Assembly: GCA_017084465.1 (NCBI GenBank)
Contig: CP070896.1
Coordinates: 806,001-870,000, forward strand
Direction of reading: 5' to 3'
DNA: 64,000 bases
From: Lacrimispora xylanisolvens
GTDB lineage: Bacteria > Bacillota > Clostridia > Lachnospirales > Lachnospiraceae
Both the position numbers and the translations under genes were made by a program. Of the stretch, positions 28,031 to 37,104 are shown piece by piece. The notes beneath the pieces are model-generated. The model did not search any database and was not told the DNA's origin. It saw only the letters and a list, made by a program, of their open reading frames with translations. The first letter of the stretch is position 1. Every line of letters starts with the position of its first letter.

Positions 28031-28520
28031 CACTTATGCTAATATATTTCTTTAGAGTATCTATATGCATTGGATAAAAAATTTCTGGTGAATCTTCTAA
28101 TAATCTCCTTATTACAGAAACAGGTGTCCATTTGTAATTTTTTGACTCATCTGAAAAAGGAAGCATCTCTCCCTCTGCCTTACAAATAAACACAAAGACC
28201 ATTATAGGATAGTTTCCAACTAAATTCTGAGAGCAAGAAAAAGGCATAAAATTTATGACCATATATGAATTGCCTTTATAGACTGTCGATAAATTTTCCC
28301 CTTGTATTTCAGTAATATCAAGCCCTGTTTCTTCTTTAACCTCTCTTCTCAGCGTAGCAAAAATACTCTCAAAAGCCCGTATTTTTCCGGCGGGTATTTC
28401 TATAAGTCCATCTTCATATAAGGCCTCTGGTTTGACACGAGTTTGCATAAGTATATTTTCTTCACCATTAATCTCTCTAACTATTATCCCGCCTGCTCCA
28501 GGAATAGAAAATTGTTCCAT
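28002..28520 (-). CDS. NUDIX hydrolase
   Basis: This 172-residue protein has a NUDIX box (GKIRAFESIFATLRREVKEE followed by TGLD) and N-terminal strands VREINGEENILMQTR. The pattern resembles ADP-ribose pyrophosphatases. The start at 28520 is taken because GGGGG lies 8 bases upstream; an earlier ATG at 28535 is possible. The last residues (GNRQDRRE) appear to come from fusion to the AraC remnant. It lies directly behind promoter module R2. Confidence 0.85.
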   Translation of the reverse strand: MEQFSIPGAGGIIVREINGEENILMQTRVKPEALYEDGLIEIPAGKIRAFESIFATLRREVKEETGLDITEIQGENLSTVYKGNSYMVINFMPFSCSQNLVGNYPIMVFVFICKAEGEMLPFSDESKNYKWTPVSVIRRLLEDSPEIFYPMHIDTLKKYISISVGNRQDRRE

Positions 28521-28578
28521 GAAAAACACCCCCATTAATATAAATCTACAAATACAATTTTTCGATAAACTCTATTTA

Positions 28579-28649
28579 ATAATACACCAAACATTTCTAA
28601 CTATCAATATTATGTTCTCAATGTACACTAATACGTTAAATGCTAATTT
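28579..28649 (-). repeat. Repeated promoter module R2 (before NUDIX)
   Basis: This 71-bp module runs from AAATTAGCATTTAAC through ACATTGAGAACATAATATTG to TTGATA (28602-28607), a 17-base spacer and TATTAT (28579-28584) on the minus strand. Modules R4 and R5 have exactly the same length and order. Confidence 0.82.
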
Positions 28650-28800
28650 ACCGGCTCAAAATCATCCACAACGTCTTCACCCTCGGAAGACTGTTCTGTG
28701 CTCTGGCCGGTATCTGTACTTTCCTCCAGCCTTTCAAATACCTTTCATACAGCTCACAGTCATATCCGGAAAGCATTATCTTAGCCTTACTATGAATGCT
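28648..28800 (-). pseudogene. C-terminal remnant of a D12-class DNA adenine methylase
   Basis: In one frame the DNA reads SIHSKAKIMLSGYDCELYER, then YLKGWRKVQIPARAQNSLPR, VKTLWMILS and a stop. LSGYDCELY and the following GWRKVQIP-LWM pattern resemble the end of phage-type Dam (D12 class) methylases. No start and no catalytic DPPY motif are present. This is a relic of phage or mobile DNA. Homology is judged by eye. Confidence 0.5.
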
Positions 28801-28890
28801 TGTATCCAACAGCTACTGGCATATTTTCAATTATCCAGGAGGCGATACGTTTCTTGCTTTCAGGATTTCTATACAAAGATACTTTTGACG

Positions 28891-29367
28891 CTACTTTACC
28901 TTTTCCATTCTATAATGTCCTTCTCCATCTAATTGCTTTACCCCGTTTTTATAGAGATATCCCATCTTCTCATAGAATGCACAAGCCGTTTTAGAGGCTG
29001 GAATCTCAACTCTACTGGCTCTAGTAAATAACTCATCATTCTCTAATGCTTGTATAATTGCTTTTCCTATCCCCTTCCTTTGCAGTTCAGGTAGAACGAA
29101 AATTGTTAATAATATACTCTCCGTCATACTTCCAAAGAAACTACTTATAGAGCCAGTTCCCACAACTGTATCACTCTTATCTACTGCAACATATGTATTT
29201 GCATACGAAGCGGTTTTACGTATTTTATTAGAATTAAATTCTTTCGCGAGTTTTTCCATCTCCTCTATTGAATAGTCTTGAATATTTACTTCTCGAAAGT
29301 TTCGCTGCACCAAGGTTGCTATCGTTTCAGCATCTGAATCTTTGAACTTTCTAATTTTAATTTCCAT
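28891..29367 (-). CDS. GNAT acetyltransferase
   Basis: This 158-residue GNAT protein has the acetyl-CoA motif LPELQRKGIGKAIIQALEND and the C-terminal ASKTACAFYEKMGYLYKNGV. Good GGAGGGG ribosome site before the ATG at 29367. It follows promoter module R3. Substrate unknown. It is one of several single-gene units in the accessory mosaic. Confidence 0.87.
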   Translation of the reverse strand: MEIKIRKFKDSDAETIATLVQRNFREVNIQDYSIEEMEKLAKEFNSNKIRKTASYANTYVAVDKSDTVVGTGSISSFFGSMTESILLTIFVLPELQRKGIGKAIIQALENDELFTRASRVEIPASKTACAFYEKMGYLYKNGVKQLDGEGHYRMEKVK

Positions 29368-29415
29368 ATTGCCCCTCCATATCCTATTATTATTACTCTT
29401 ATTATGATACAGCTT

Positions 29416-29478
29416 AGCTCATATTTCACCAGCTATCAATATTCAATTATCAAGGAACATTAAATCTTTTAAATCTCA
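29416..29478 (-). repeat. Repeated promoter-like module R3 (before GNAT)
   Basis: The minus strand shows GAATATTGATAGCTGGTG, a diverged form of the shared core, with TTGATA at 29434-29439. The -10 (TAAGCT) is weak, so this copy may be degenerate or use another start. It is separated by about 20 bp from the T2 repeat. Confidence 0.6.
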
Positions 29479-29498
29479 GTTTACCTGATTTGTTGCAA

Positions 29499-29533
29499 TA
29501 AAAAACTACCAGCTCAATACTGATAGTTAGTAG
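29499..29533 (-). repeat. Terminator-type repeat T2
   Basis: The minus strand reads CTACTAACTATCAGTATTGA then GCTGGTAGTTTTTTATTG. CTAC and GTAG close a stem followed by six T, so it can end transcription of the gene at 29561-29986. The loop matches the promoter core in inverted orientation. Confidence 0.75.
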
Positions 29534-29560
29534 GTCATAATCACATTATTAAATTCAAAT

Positions 29561-29986
29561 TTATTTTTGTGTCAACATCACATATTGAGCGACCATAACA
29601 TAATTCTTCAAGTCATCTTCATCTAATCCACGATATACAAATAAATCATCATAAATTGGTATTGCTTTATTTATATCCTGACTTTCAATATGAAATTCTC
29701 CACTTGAATAATCAATTCCTACAAGGACATCTCCAACACAATAACTTTTGACATGCGGGACCATTCCATTTGGTAATTTAACACGAGAGTGTTCATTTTC
29801 CATTATATTAAGTTCGACCACTTGCTTGAATGTTTGAGAACTTATTATTTGATGGTGATAATTGTTTCGAAAATATTCATCAATTTCATTACCTGTTTTT
29901 CTATTTGGTTGTATTGAAGGTGCGTAATCTCTGTAAATCTGTATCCATTCTTCAATCATTTCCTTTGTTACATCTGTAGTAATCAT
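29561..29986 (-). CDS. Hypothetical protein in promoter/terminator cassette
   Basis: This 141-residue soluble protein is acidic and I do not recognise its family. The N-terminal half is helical (TKEMIEEWIQIYRDYAPSIQ); the second half looks mixed (VKSYCVGDVLVGIDYSSGEF). A GAGGAG site precedes the ATG at 29986. It lies between promoter module R4 and terminator repeat T2, forming one complete unit of the array. No signal peptide or membrane segment. Confidence 0.75.
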   Translation of the reverse strand: MITTDVTKEMIEEWIQIYRDYAPSIQPNRKTGNEIDEYFRNNYHHQIISSQTFKQVVELNIMENEHSRVKLPNGMVPHVKSYCVGDVLVGIDYSSGEFHIESQDINKAIPIYDDLFVYRGLDEDDLKNYVMVAQYVMLTQK

Positions 29987-30025
29987 AAATGTTCTCCTCT
30001 ATAGATTCCCCGTATACTTTATATA

Positions 30026-30096
30026 ATAATACAACAAACCCTTTTAACTATCAATATTAAGTTTTCAATGTGCAGTAATCCATCAAATACTAATTT
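30026..30096 (-). repeat. Repeated promoter module R4
   Basis: 71 bp on the minus strand: AAATTAGTATTTGATGG, ACATTGAAAACTTAATATTG, TTGATA (30049-30054), 17 bases, TATTAT (30026-30031). Its outer end overlaps the stop of the zinc-ribbon gene. Confidence 0.82.
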
Positions 30097-30337
30097 AAAC
30101 GAATTGCCTGACCACATATATCACAATAGTTTTTTACACCCAATGCCATGCGTTCGCCGCATCTAGGACATATGCTCTTACCATTTAAACAACCTTGCGT
30201 AACTGGTTTCTGTGTATCTTTTTCGACATACCTTTAAGCATTTTTAACCAGTTACCTAATTGCCAATGCTCTAATCCGCATTCAGTACAATTATTTTTTT
30301 CTTCACAATGTTCAATTGCTTCTTCTATTGTAATCAT
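30090..30337 (-). CDS. Small zinc-ribbon protein (frameshifted)
   Basis: The reconstructed 82-residue protein starts MITIEEAIEHCEEKNNCTEC behind a GGAGGAGG site. It ends with two Cys pairs (CPRCGERMA and YCDICGQA), a zinc-ribbon. The frame breaks at an A5 run near 30222-30232; adding one A restores SKKDTQKPVTQGC. Similar short proteins with a WLKMLKG helix and C-terminal ribbon occur in phage-derived gene sets of Firmicutes. Function unknown. It lies between T1 and R4. Confidence 0.6.
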
Positions 30338-30386
30338 ATTTTTATCCTCCTCCAAATTTCAGTTTTTTGATTAAATTGCTGAATTA

Positions 30387-30427
30387 AAAAAACTACCAGC
30401 TTAATACTGATAGTTAGTAGTTTTTTT
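30387..30427 (-). repeat. Terminator-type repeat T1 (after the nitroreductase)
   Basis: The minus strand has AAAAAAACTAC, then TAACTATCAGTATTAAGCTG, then GTAGTTTTTTT: a stem AAAAACTAC/GTAGTTTTT with a T run, a good terminator. The loop is the inverted copy of the promoter-module core. Confidence 0.8.
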
Positions 30428-30500
30428 CATGTTCACTTTTAATAATCTTACTTTTACCCATAATCGGCAAGTACCAAATGGAATTTATTACATCCGGGAC

Positions 30501-31130
30501 CTACCAGGCATTCTTATGTATTCTCTCGGTTACAGAGTATTCTTTTTGTTTTACGCATGAAGCATTTGCACTCTCTTTTCCCACAGCTATAAAACACGGC
30601 ATAAGGTAATCCTCTGGAAAATTTAAGACTTTTCTTGCCCAGTCTCCTTCATCTCCTAAAGGAATGCGTAAAGCAGATGCATATCCCTCAGCAGTAATTG
30701 CCAGAAACATATTTTCAATACAACACCAAATAGACGCATAACCATTTAAGTGAGAAAGATTTTTAGGATGCAATATATCCGTCTTTTGTTTAAGCAATGG
30801 AACAATCAAACAAGCTGCCTCTGCTAACATTTGATACTGTTTTGGAATTGCATCTTTGTAGGCATTTTGTTGGCAAGTATCATTTAAGTTCCAGTCTCGC
30901 AATATGGAATTGACTTCGTCATCAGATATCTGCTCTGGTATTTTATTAATTAATTTAAATACAGTATTCTTATCCTTAATAACAATGAAATGCCAATCTC
31001 TCATGTGGTCATTGGTAGGCGCTTTCATTCCCGCTGTAATAATTCTTTCTATGACCTCATCATCTATGTATGCGTTTTCAAAATCTCTAATTGTCTGTCT
31101 TGATTTGATTACATCATAAAAGTCTCTCAT
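30501..31130 (-). CDS. Nitroreductase family protein
   Basis: This 209-residue protein matches the FMN-dependent nitroreductase fold: YDVIKSRQTIRDFENAYI, ITAGMKAPTNDHMRDWHFIV and a C-terminal EGYASALRIPLGDE. Family members reduce nitro groups, quinones or other electron acceptors with NAD(P)H. It is flanked by promoter module R5 and terminator repeat T1, the clearest complete unit of the array. Substrate unknown. Confidence 0.88.
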   Translation of the reverse strand: MRDFYDVIKSRQTIRDFENAYIDDEVIERIITAGMKAPTNDHMRDWHFIVIKDKNTVFKLINKIPEQISDDEVNSILRDWNLNDTCQQNAYKDAIPKQYQMLAEAACLIVPLLKQKTDILHPKNLSHLNGYASIWCCIENMFLAITAEGYASALRIPLGDEGDWARKVLNFPEDYLMPCFIAVGKESANASCVKQKEYSVTERIHKNAW

Positions 31131-31198
31131 AATACCACCTCTCTAAATTATTGGTTTGAATTTGTATCAAATATCGACGTATCTTTACCTTCAGGTAC

Positions 31199-31269
31199 AG
31201 AATACCACCAAACTTATTAACTATCAATATTAAGTTTCCAATGTCCGTTAAAATGTTAAATCCTAATTT
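31199..31269 (-). repeat. Repeated promoter module R5 (before nitroreductase)
   Basis: 71 bp on the minus strand: AAATTAGGATTTAAC, ACATTGGAAACTTAATATTG, TTGATA (31222-31227), 17 bases, TATTCT (31199-31204). Same length and order as R2 and R4. Confidence 0.82.
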
Positions 31270-31341
31270 CTATAATGACATTTCCACAAGTGCGAGCTAT
31301 AATGATAATAAACTTTTTAATTCTGCAAAGGAGAATTCGCT

Positions 31342-31668
31342 TTGATAGAAACATCTGGCTCAATAAGTATTATTTTAGGATTTGTCGCATTGTTGCTTCC
31401 TTTGGCAATCCTACCCCTACGCAATAAAATCAACTATCCAATTTATACCGCTCTTACGGTGGCAAGTTTTATATCCTGTGCCTTTTCAATATGTGCACAG
31501 CTTTTTAGCACCAGTTATTTAGTAAATGCAAAAGATTGGTCGGCACTTATGGATACATCTCATGGGATAGCGCTAATTTCTGTGTGGTTGGTCTGTGTAA
31601 CGTCTGTTATCAATATTGCAGTATCGTTAGTATATTTCAGTACTAATAAAAAATCCTGCAAATCCTAA
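31342..31668 (+). CDS. Small membrane protein of unknown function
   Basis: This 108-residue protein has three predicted helices (about residues 8-27, 35-55 and 72-98) with a conserved-looking KDWSALMDTSHG segment between the second and third. The start is TTG with an AAAGGAG site. I do not recognise a named family. It is the only plus-strand gene of the accessory mosaic and lies divergent from the nitroreductase unit. Confidence 0.72.
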   Translation: MIETSGSISIILGFVALLLPLAILPLRNKINYPIYTALTVASFISCAFSICAQLFSTSYLVNAKDWSALMDTSHGIALISVWLVCVTSVINIAVSLVYFSTNKKSCKS

Positions 31669-31675
31669 TTTAAGG

Positions 31676-31710
31676 GTAAAAAAGTGAAAGGCGGGTGCCA
31701 AGCACCCGCC
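31676..31710 (-). terminator. Terminator of the glycosyl hydrolase operon
   Basis: GGCGGGTGC and GCACCCGCC pair perfectly over 9 bp with a 3-base loop; on the minus strand TTTCACTTTTTT follows. It lies 100 bp after the reconstructed end of the glycosyl hydrolase gene. Confidence 0.85.
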
Positions 31711-31809
31711 AACAAAATAATTAAGTTATGACAAATCTGATAATAGATGCTTTCGTTCACAAGAGCAAAACCAGTCATTTTGCAACAGCACCCTTCCAAC
31801 CATTTAAGT

Positions 31810-34408
31810 CTAAGTATAAAGTATAACCGGCCCCTCTATACCAAATGGTTCAATAACCAGATATTGAGACAAGCCATCCCTGATCTGTGTCCCCAAAGTA
31901 TTGGTCACTTCCACCCTCAGTAAGTTATCCCCCCTGTTCCACCAATCCGGTTAAATCAAATACGTAGGGAGGGCACAATTTCACCCCAGCAGATTTGTTA
32001 TTTACAAATACTTCCGCAATTTCATAAACACTCCCTAAATCCAGAAACACCTCACCCGGCGCTTCCTTAACTATAAAAACCGTCTCATACGATACAGTCC
32101 CGCATTTATCCTCATATCCATCAATTGTATTTACAGTAACCGCTTCTCTGACTGGCAGCGTCTCTTTGAAATCCGGGTAAGAGAAGCTGTCTGCAAAAGA
32201 AACCTTCCACTCCGCCATCAATTGCTGCGGTTTTCCATGGCACGCCGGTTTTACTCTTTCTTTTGCATCTGCAATAGGATCTTCCGAAAAAATCCAGACA
32301 CAGGATTCATAAGGTGCCAGTCTAAGCCGATAACCGGTTTCTTCCTTCTCCAATTGATACAGCGAATTGGAAAATGCGTCATAGGAGTATGCATAAGCAG
32401 CATCCGGAATTTCTATCGTTGTATCAACAGTTCTTGACAAGTGTTCATTAAAAAACATCCAATTCTCTGTCCCCTGTTTATAATGATAATACACCAATTC
32501 ACGATATGGAATTTTAAGCCTTATCTCTGCCAGATCCCTGCACAGGTCTGCCAAATCACCGACAGCTCCCGTCAGGCAGACTTGCTTCAGCATAAGCCAT
32601 TCTTCCTCTGACAGTTCTCCTCCCAGCGTTCTTGACGGATAGTCCTGAAGAAATATCACCCGCAATCCTGACTGGGCATATTCCATCGTTTTCCTCACTA
32701 CGTTTACAGGGATCGCCTCACCATAAGGAATAATTAAAGTCTTAAAATACTCCTTATGAATCCTCAGCCTATTATCTTCCACCACAGCATTTAAAAGATA
32801 ATCCCCGGATACAATATCACAGTCAATCTGATGTTCCAACAGTTCCCGCACCGGTTTTTCCACCGGCATATAGTTCCCTGCCCATTCCTGCTCTGCCGGA
32901 TATAAAACCGCGGCAGGTGCTTTATGAACTCCATTTTGAAACAGGTTCATAAGACGATTTGCATAATTACTATAAACACTGAAATACCGAAACTGCGGAT
33001 TATGTCCCTGGGCATAAAAATGGGGCGGGCAGTCCCAATCCGGAAATTCCCTGGGACTAAATGCATGGGGAACCAGATAATTAATCCCCCTCACAACCAG
33101 ATGATCGGTAATCCATTTCATCAGCTTCAGCCCCTCATTCCAGCCATACGCACCGAACGCCTCACACATCGCACGGCCTTTTTTCACCGGATCCAGATGG
33201 GCAGCGGAAGCCCCCAGCTTTGCAAGGGCAAAATGATAAAACTCCCCGTCACAACCGCCTGTGGAAAAAGAATCATGATGATACGGCATTCCCGGAACAA
33301 TCTGAGTTCCTATTACATCGATTCCTGAATAATCCTGTTCTGTCTGCCCTCGGAAGTAATGACCGGTTCCGTATCCCAGCCTGGCATGAGCACCGTTGTC
33401 TTCTATATTGTGCCCCAGGTAGCTGATACCCCTGTCATGACACCATGCCGCCAGCACGCCTGTGAAGTTCTCGTGATATAATCTTGTAATAAGATTCATG
33501 TACTGATAGCGGATTTCCCCTTCCATTTCCTCCCCCTGCACCCACAGTAAAGGAAGATACTTCATTTCAAAAGGAAGCTCATTTTCAAGTCCAAGCCTCC
33601 ATGGAAGAACCATATCCTGCCCTATGCCGGCCATAAATCCTTTTTTATTTCCAAACCTTGGCTCATCAGAAAAAAATCCTGTAATTGTTTTACCAAAATC
33701 CTCTTTATATTTTTCATAATGAGGTTCATAAACCGTTTTGACCAGAACTTCAGTGGCTGCCGCAGACAGTGGATTTAAGTAATCAGCTGTGGATTCCTCT
33801 CCCCCGTTTCTAGTATAATATACTGTAAATATGCGATAAGCACCTTCTGGAATATCAATGGTTATAATGCCGTCCTTGTACGCACCCGTTATATCCTTCA
33901 GCGTATCAATCATAATCTCTTCTTTGCCAGTATTCCGGTCGCTCACACGTTTTGCCATGTAAACGCCAATTACATGATTGATATCCTCACTGACACCATC
34001 CCATGGCCGTCCTGCCAGATAACTGATGTTAATTCTGGCTCCTTTCACAGGTCCTGGAGCATCAAAGCGGCGCATGTAAAGATACCATTTTCTATGTTCC
34101 GGATATTTTTCTTTTATGGCGCCATTGGCATATCCTGTAGGGAAATGGGAATCATCAAGAACCCACACTTTCATATCCCGTTTTCTTGCTTCATCCAATA
34201 TAATATCTAAATCAGTCCACCATTTTTCACCCAGGAAATCCGGATGTGGCCTGGCTTCGATACACACCGCATTCATTCCGCTTTCCTGTATCTTCTCCAT
34301 ATATTGGCGGAGCACAGCCTCTGTTTCCCCGTGCTGCCAGAAGAATGGATAAAAACTGTTTTCCACCTTCCCATTTAAAATATCGTATATTTTGCTGTAC
34401 ATGATCAT
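31810..34408 (-). CDS. Large glycosyl hydrolase, GH106/GH2-like (frameshift near its end)
   Basis: The reconstructed protein has 865 residues and no signal peptide, so it is cytoplasmic. The N-terminal barrel shows SFYPFFWQHGETEAVL, CIEARPHPDF, WVLDDSHFPTGYANG and FFSDEPRFG; the acid residues in these motifs are likely catalytic. The C-terminus is a beta-sandwich of the GH2 sugar-binding type. A C6 run at 31929-31934 has one base too many; removal extends the end through DNLLRVEVTNTLGTQIRDGL. It follows the PTS EIIBC gene with overlap, so it probably cleaves the imported sugar. The family number is tentative. Confidence 0.75.
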
Positions 34409-35793
34409 TTACTCCGATCCGTTTTATTTGTATCCTCTCCAGCCAGTATAAATGCCAGGACTGCTGATATTACAAAAGATATGGCTGCACATAAGGCAAA
34501 ACCATAAAAGCTGATATCCAGACCTTTTGGATTAATCATTGCCGGAAAACGAAAGATTCCATCCCCAATGAATGAATACATTCTGCCTCCAAGTCCTGCC
34601 ATAATTCCGCCACCAACGCCTCCTCCGACAAAAGCTGCAATAAATAATTTAAAATTGGGAAGCGCAATGGAATAAATGGTGGGTTCCGTGATACCGAACA
34701 GGCAGGATACAAGATTTCCAAACCCCAGTGATTTCTTCTCCTTATCCTTAGACCTTAACGCATAACCCAGTGATACACCGGCCAGTGCCCAGACAGTAAG
34801 TCCTAATACTGCATTGACGGGATCACTTCCCAAAGTAAATAAATTATTCATCAATACCGGTATAAAAGCAGAGTGTAATCCCAAAAGAACAATGAGCTGC
34901 CAGAATGCGCCGAACAGTACGCCACCCAGAACCGGAACATGATTAAATATGAACATCACTCCGGCACTCAGGACATTGGATACATAAGTCATAACAGGTC
35001 CGATTACCAGATAGGACAGCGGCACAGTAACCATAAGAACAATTGTCGGTACAAAAAACAGCTGTACCATCTGGGGAATGATTCTTTTTGCTCCCTTCTC
35101 GATTTTAGAGGCAACCCAGGATGCCGCCACAACAGGGAGTAAGCTGCCGCTATAATTAATCAGAGTAACCGGTATCTTTAAGAAGGTCAGCGCTGTGCCC
35201 GCTGTCTGGGCTGCAATGATATCCGGATAAATCAGAGAAGCACCGATGATTGCAGTGACAAACTGATTGCAGCCAAATACCTTTCCTGCATTAAAGCCTA
35301 CAACGACTGGCAGAAAATACATGATAGAATTGGCAGCTGCGTATAAGATCAGATATGTTCCGTCTGTGGCCTCAAGCACTTTAACAGTTGTCAGAACTGC
35401 AAGCAGACCTTTAATCATACCGGAAGCAACCATAACTCCGATCATGGGCATAATACAACCACTGATAATTTTAAAAATCCGGTCAAACACATTACCTTCC
35501 TTTAAAAGCTTCATATCAGTTTTTTCATCGCCCTCCGAGATCCCCGCCTCTTTTTTTACATCTGCAATCACTGCGTTAACATGAGTGCCAATAATAATCT
35601 GATACTGACCTCCCTGCCGGACTACCCCTTTTACATCCTTAACTACTTTTATCTCATCTGTTTTTGCAGCATTCTCATCCTTTAAGACAAACCGCAGACG
35701 GGTCATGCAATTGGTGACACTGATTATATTATCCCTGCCGCCAACCAGTCTGACAAGATCTGATGCCAACTGAGTGTAGCTGTTTTTTCCCAT
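34405..35793 (-). CDS. PTS EIIBC, beta-glucoside/sucrose (Glc) family, no EIIA
   Basis: The protein has 462 residues. Residues 1-90 are the EIIB domain with the phosphorylated Cys in ISVTNCMTRLRF. The rest is an EIIC membrane domain of about ten helices (FGITEPTIYSIALP is the typical substrate loop). It imports and phosphorylates a disaccharide or glycoside. No EIIA domain is fused or adjacent, so one must be shared from elsewhere. The ATG at 35793 is preferred for spacing to AAGGAG. Its stop overlaps the glycosyl hydrolase start as ATGA. Confidence 0.9.
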   Translation of the reverse strand: MGKNSYTQLASDLVRLVGGRDNIISVTNCMTRLRFVLKDENAAKTDEIKVVKDVKGVVRQGGQYQIIIGTHVNAVIADVKKEAGISEGDEKTDMKLLKEGNVFDRIFKIISGCIMPMIGVMVASGMIKGLLAVLTTVKVLEATDGTYLILYAAANSIMYFLPVVVGFNAGKVFGCNQFVTAIIGASLIYPDIIAAQTAGTALTFLKIPVTLINYSGSLLPVVAASWVASKIEKGAKRIIPQMVQLFFVPTIVLMVTVPLSYLVIGPVMTYVSNVLSAGVMFIFNHVPVLGGVLFGAFWQLIVLLGLHSAFIPVLMNNLFTLGSDPVNAVLGLTVWALAGVSLGYALRSKDKEKKSLGFGNLVSCLFGITEPTIYSIALPNFKLFIAAFVGGGVGGGIMAGLGGRMYSFIGDGIFRFPAMINPKGLDISFYGFALCAAISFVISAVLAFILAGEDTNKTDRSK

Positions 35794-35971
35794 AATCATC
35801 TTCTCCTTCTTTCTCTAAAATAGTGTCTGGGTACTTTGTGTTTTTATACTACCATACGTGAATGCTTATAATAATAACGAAACCACTTTTGTTTATTGAC
35901 CAAACTAACGATGGAGCATATACTTGTCCTGTACACTATTTTATCATTCTGTCACCCTTAAGGAGAATCAT

Positions 35972-37006
35972 ATGGATTTAAGCAGCCTTGATCTGACACT
36001 TCGAAGCCTGAGCTCAAGTGAGGAAAAATATAAGAACGGATACATTCCGGACTTTTGGGACCACATGCCGAAAATCAGGATCGGCGGAGAAAACGTCAAT
36101 TGCATCTACTTTGAAGAAAAAAATAACAGATTAGGAAAACAGGGCGTTTTATCCGGATGGCAATCTACTTCTCTGGATATCAGCATTAAAAAAAATTCCC
36201 GGTTTATTCCGGTACCAGTACACGTTCACGATTATGTTGAGATTAACTACGTCTATTCCGGCATCTGCCCTCAGACTATCAAAAACGCGGATATCACCTT
36301 AAAGAAAGGGCAGGTGCTGATCATTGAGCCAAATGTCCCCCACTCCATTAAAGAGACAGGTGAGGATGATATCATGATCAGTTTTATGGTATCAAAAAAA
36401 TATCTCCGTGAAAATCTTCTGGATCATTTTTCCACAGACAGTATCCTATCTCACTTTTTTATTAATGTCATGAACGAAAAAAGTCATGAAAACAAATACT
36501 TGTTGTTTCAATCGGAAAACAGCAGAAGAACGCAGTTATTTACCCAGGAACTTTTATGTGAATGCTTTGACCCTTCTGTCAATTCCACCGATTTTATAAA
36601 GAATCTGTTCAGTTTGATTATAGCCGAGCTGATCAATGTATATAAAAACCAGCTGGTTCAGGAGGAAAGTGAATCGGAGACGCCTTCTATCCTTAGTATA
36701 ATCCGGTTTATTGAAACAAATTTTAAAAGCTGTTCGTTAAATTCAGTCGCCGAATTTTTCCATTTAAGCCCCAACTATCTCACTTTCCTTATTAAGAAAC
36801 ATACCGGTATGACCTACAAACAGCTGGTACAGTCTCAGAAATTAAAATACGCTGCTAAATTTTTGAGAAATACAAATATGTCAGTTACAGAAATTGCAAA
36901 TGAAGCCGGTTATGAGAATATCAGCTTTTTTTATCAAAAATTTCAGGAGCACTACGGCTGCAGTCCCAAAGAATATCGAATGAATAAAACCAGGAATATC
37001 GAATGA
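35972..37006 (+). CDS. AraC-family regulator with N-terminal cupin
   Basis: This 344-residue protein has an AraC-type cupin (FIPVPVHVHDYVEINYVYSG, then GQVLIIEPNVPHSI) and a C-terminal double HTH (LNSVAEFFHLSPNYLTFLIK and VTEIANEAGYENISFFYQKF). The start at 35972 has an AAGGAG site. It is divergent from the EIIBC-hydrolase operon and likely activates it on sensing an internal sugar. Family role known, ligand unknown. Confidence 0.9.
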   Translation: MDLSSLDLTLRSLSSSEEKYKNGYIPDFWDHMPKIRIGGENVNCIYFEEKNNRLGKQGVLSGWQSTSLDISIKKNSRFIPVPVHVHDYVEINYVYSGICPQTIKNADITLKKGQVLIIEPNVPHSIKETGEDDIMISFMVSKKYLRENLLDHFSTDSILSHFFINVMNEKSHENKYLLFQSENSRRTQLFTQELLCECFDPSVNSTDFIKNLFSLIIAELINVYKNQLVQEESESETPSILSIIRFIETNFKSCSLNSVAEFFHLSPNYLTFLIKKHTGMTYKQLVQSQKLKYAAKFLRNTNMSVTEIANEAGYENISFFYQKFQEHYGCSPKEYRMNKTRNIE

Positions 37007-37104
37007 ATAAAACCAGTGGTATCATAAATTAAGATCACCTGCAAACAGAGGCTTCCCCATAAATGCAGGAAACCTCTGTGCAGATGATCTCTTTTCGTTC
37101 TTCT

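Noticed and set aside
28800..29000. Plus-strand coding frames in the cassette region
   Set aside because: They lie opposite the GNAT gene and methylase relic, have no ribosome sites and no recognisable domains.
27520..31269. Canonical integron with attC sites
   Set aside because: The repeats do not fit the attC core consensus (RYYYAAC/GTTRRRY), and no tyrosine integron integrase is in the window.
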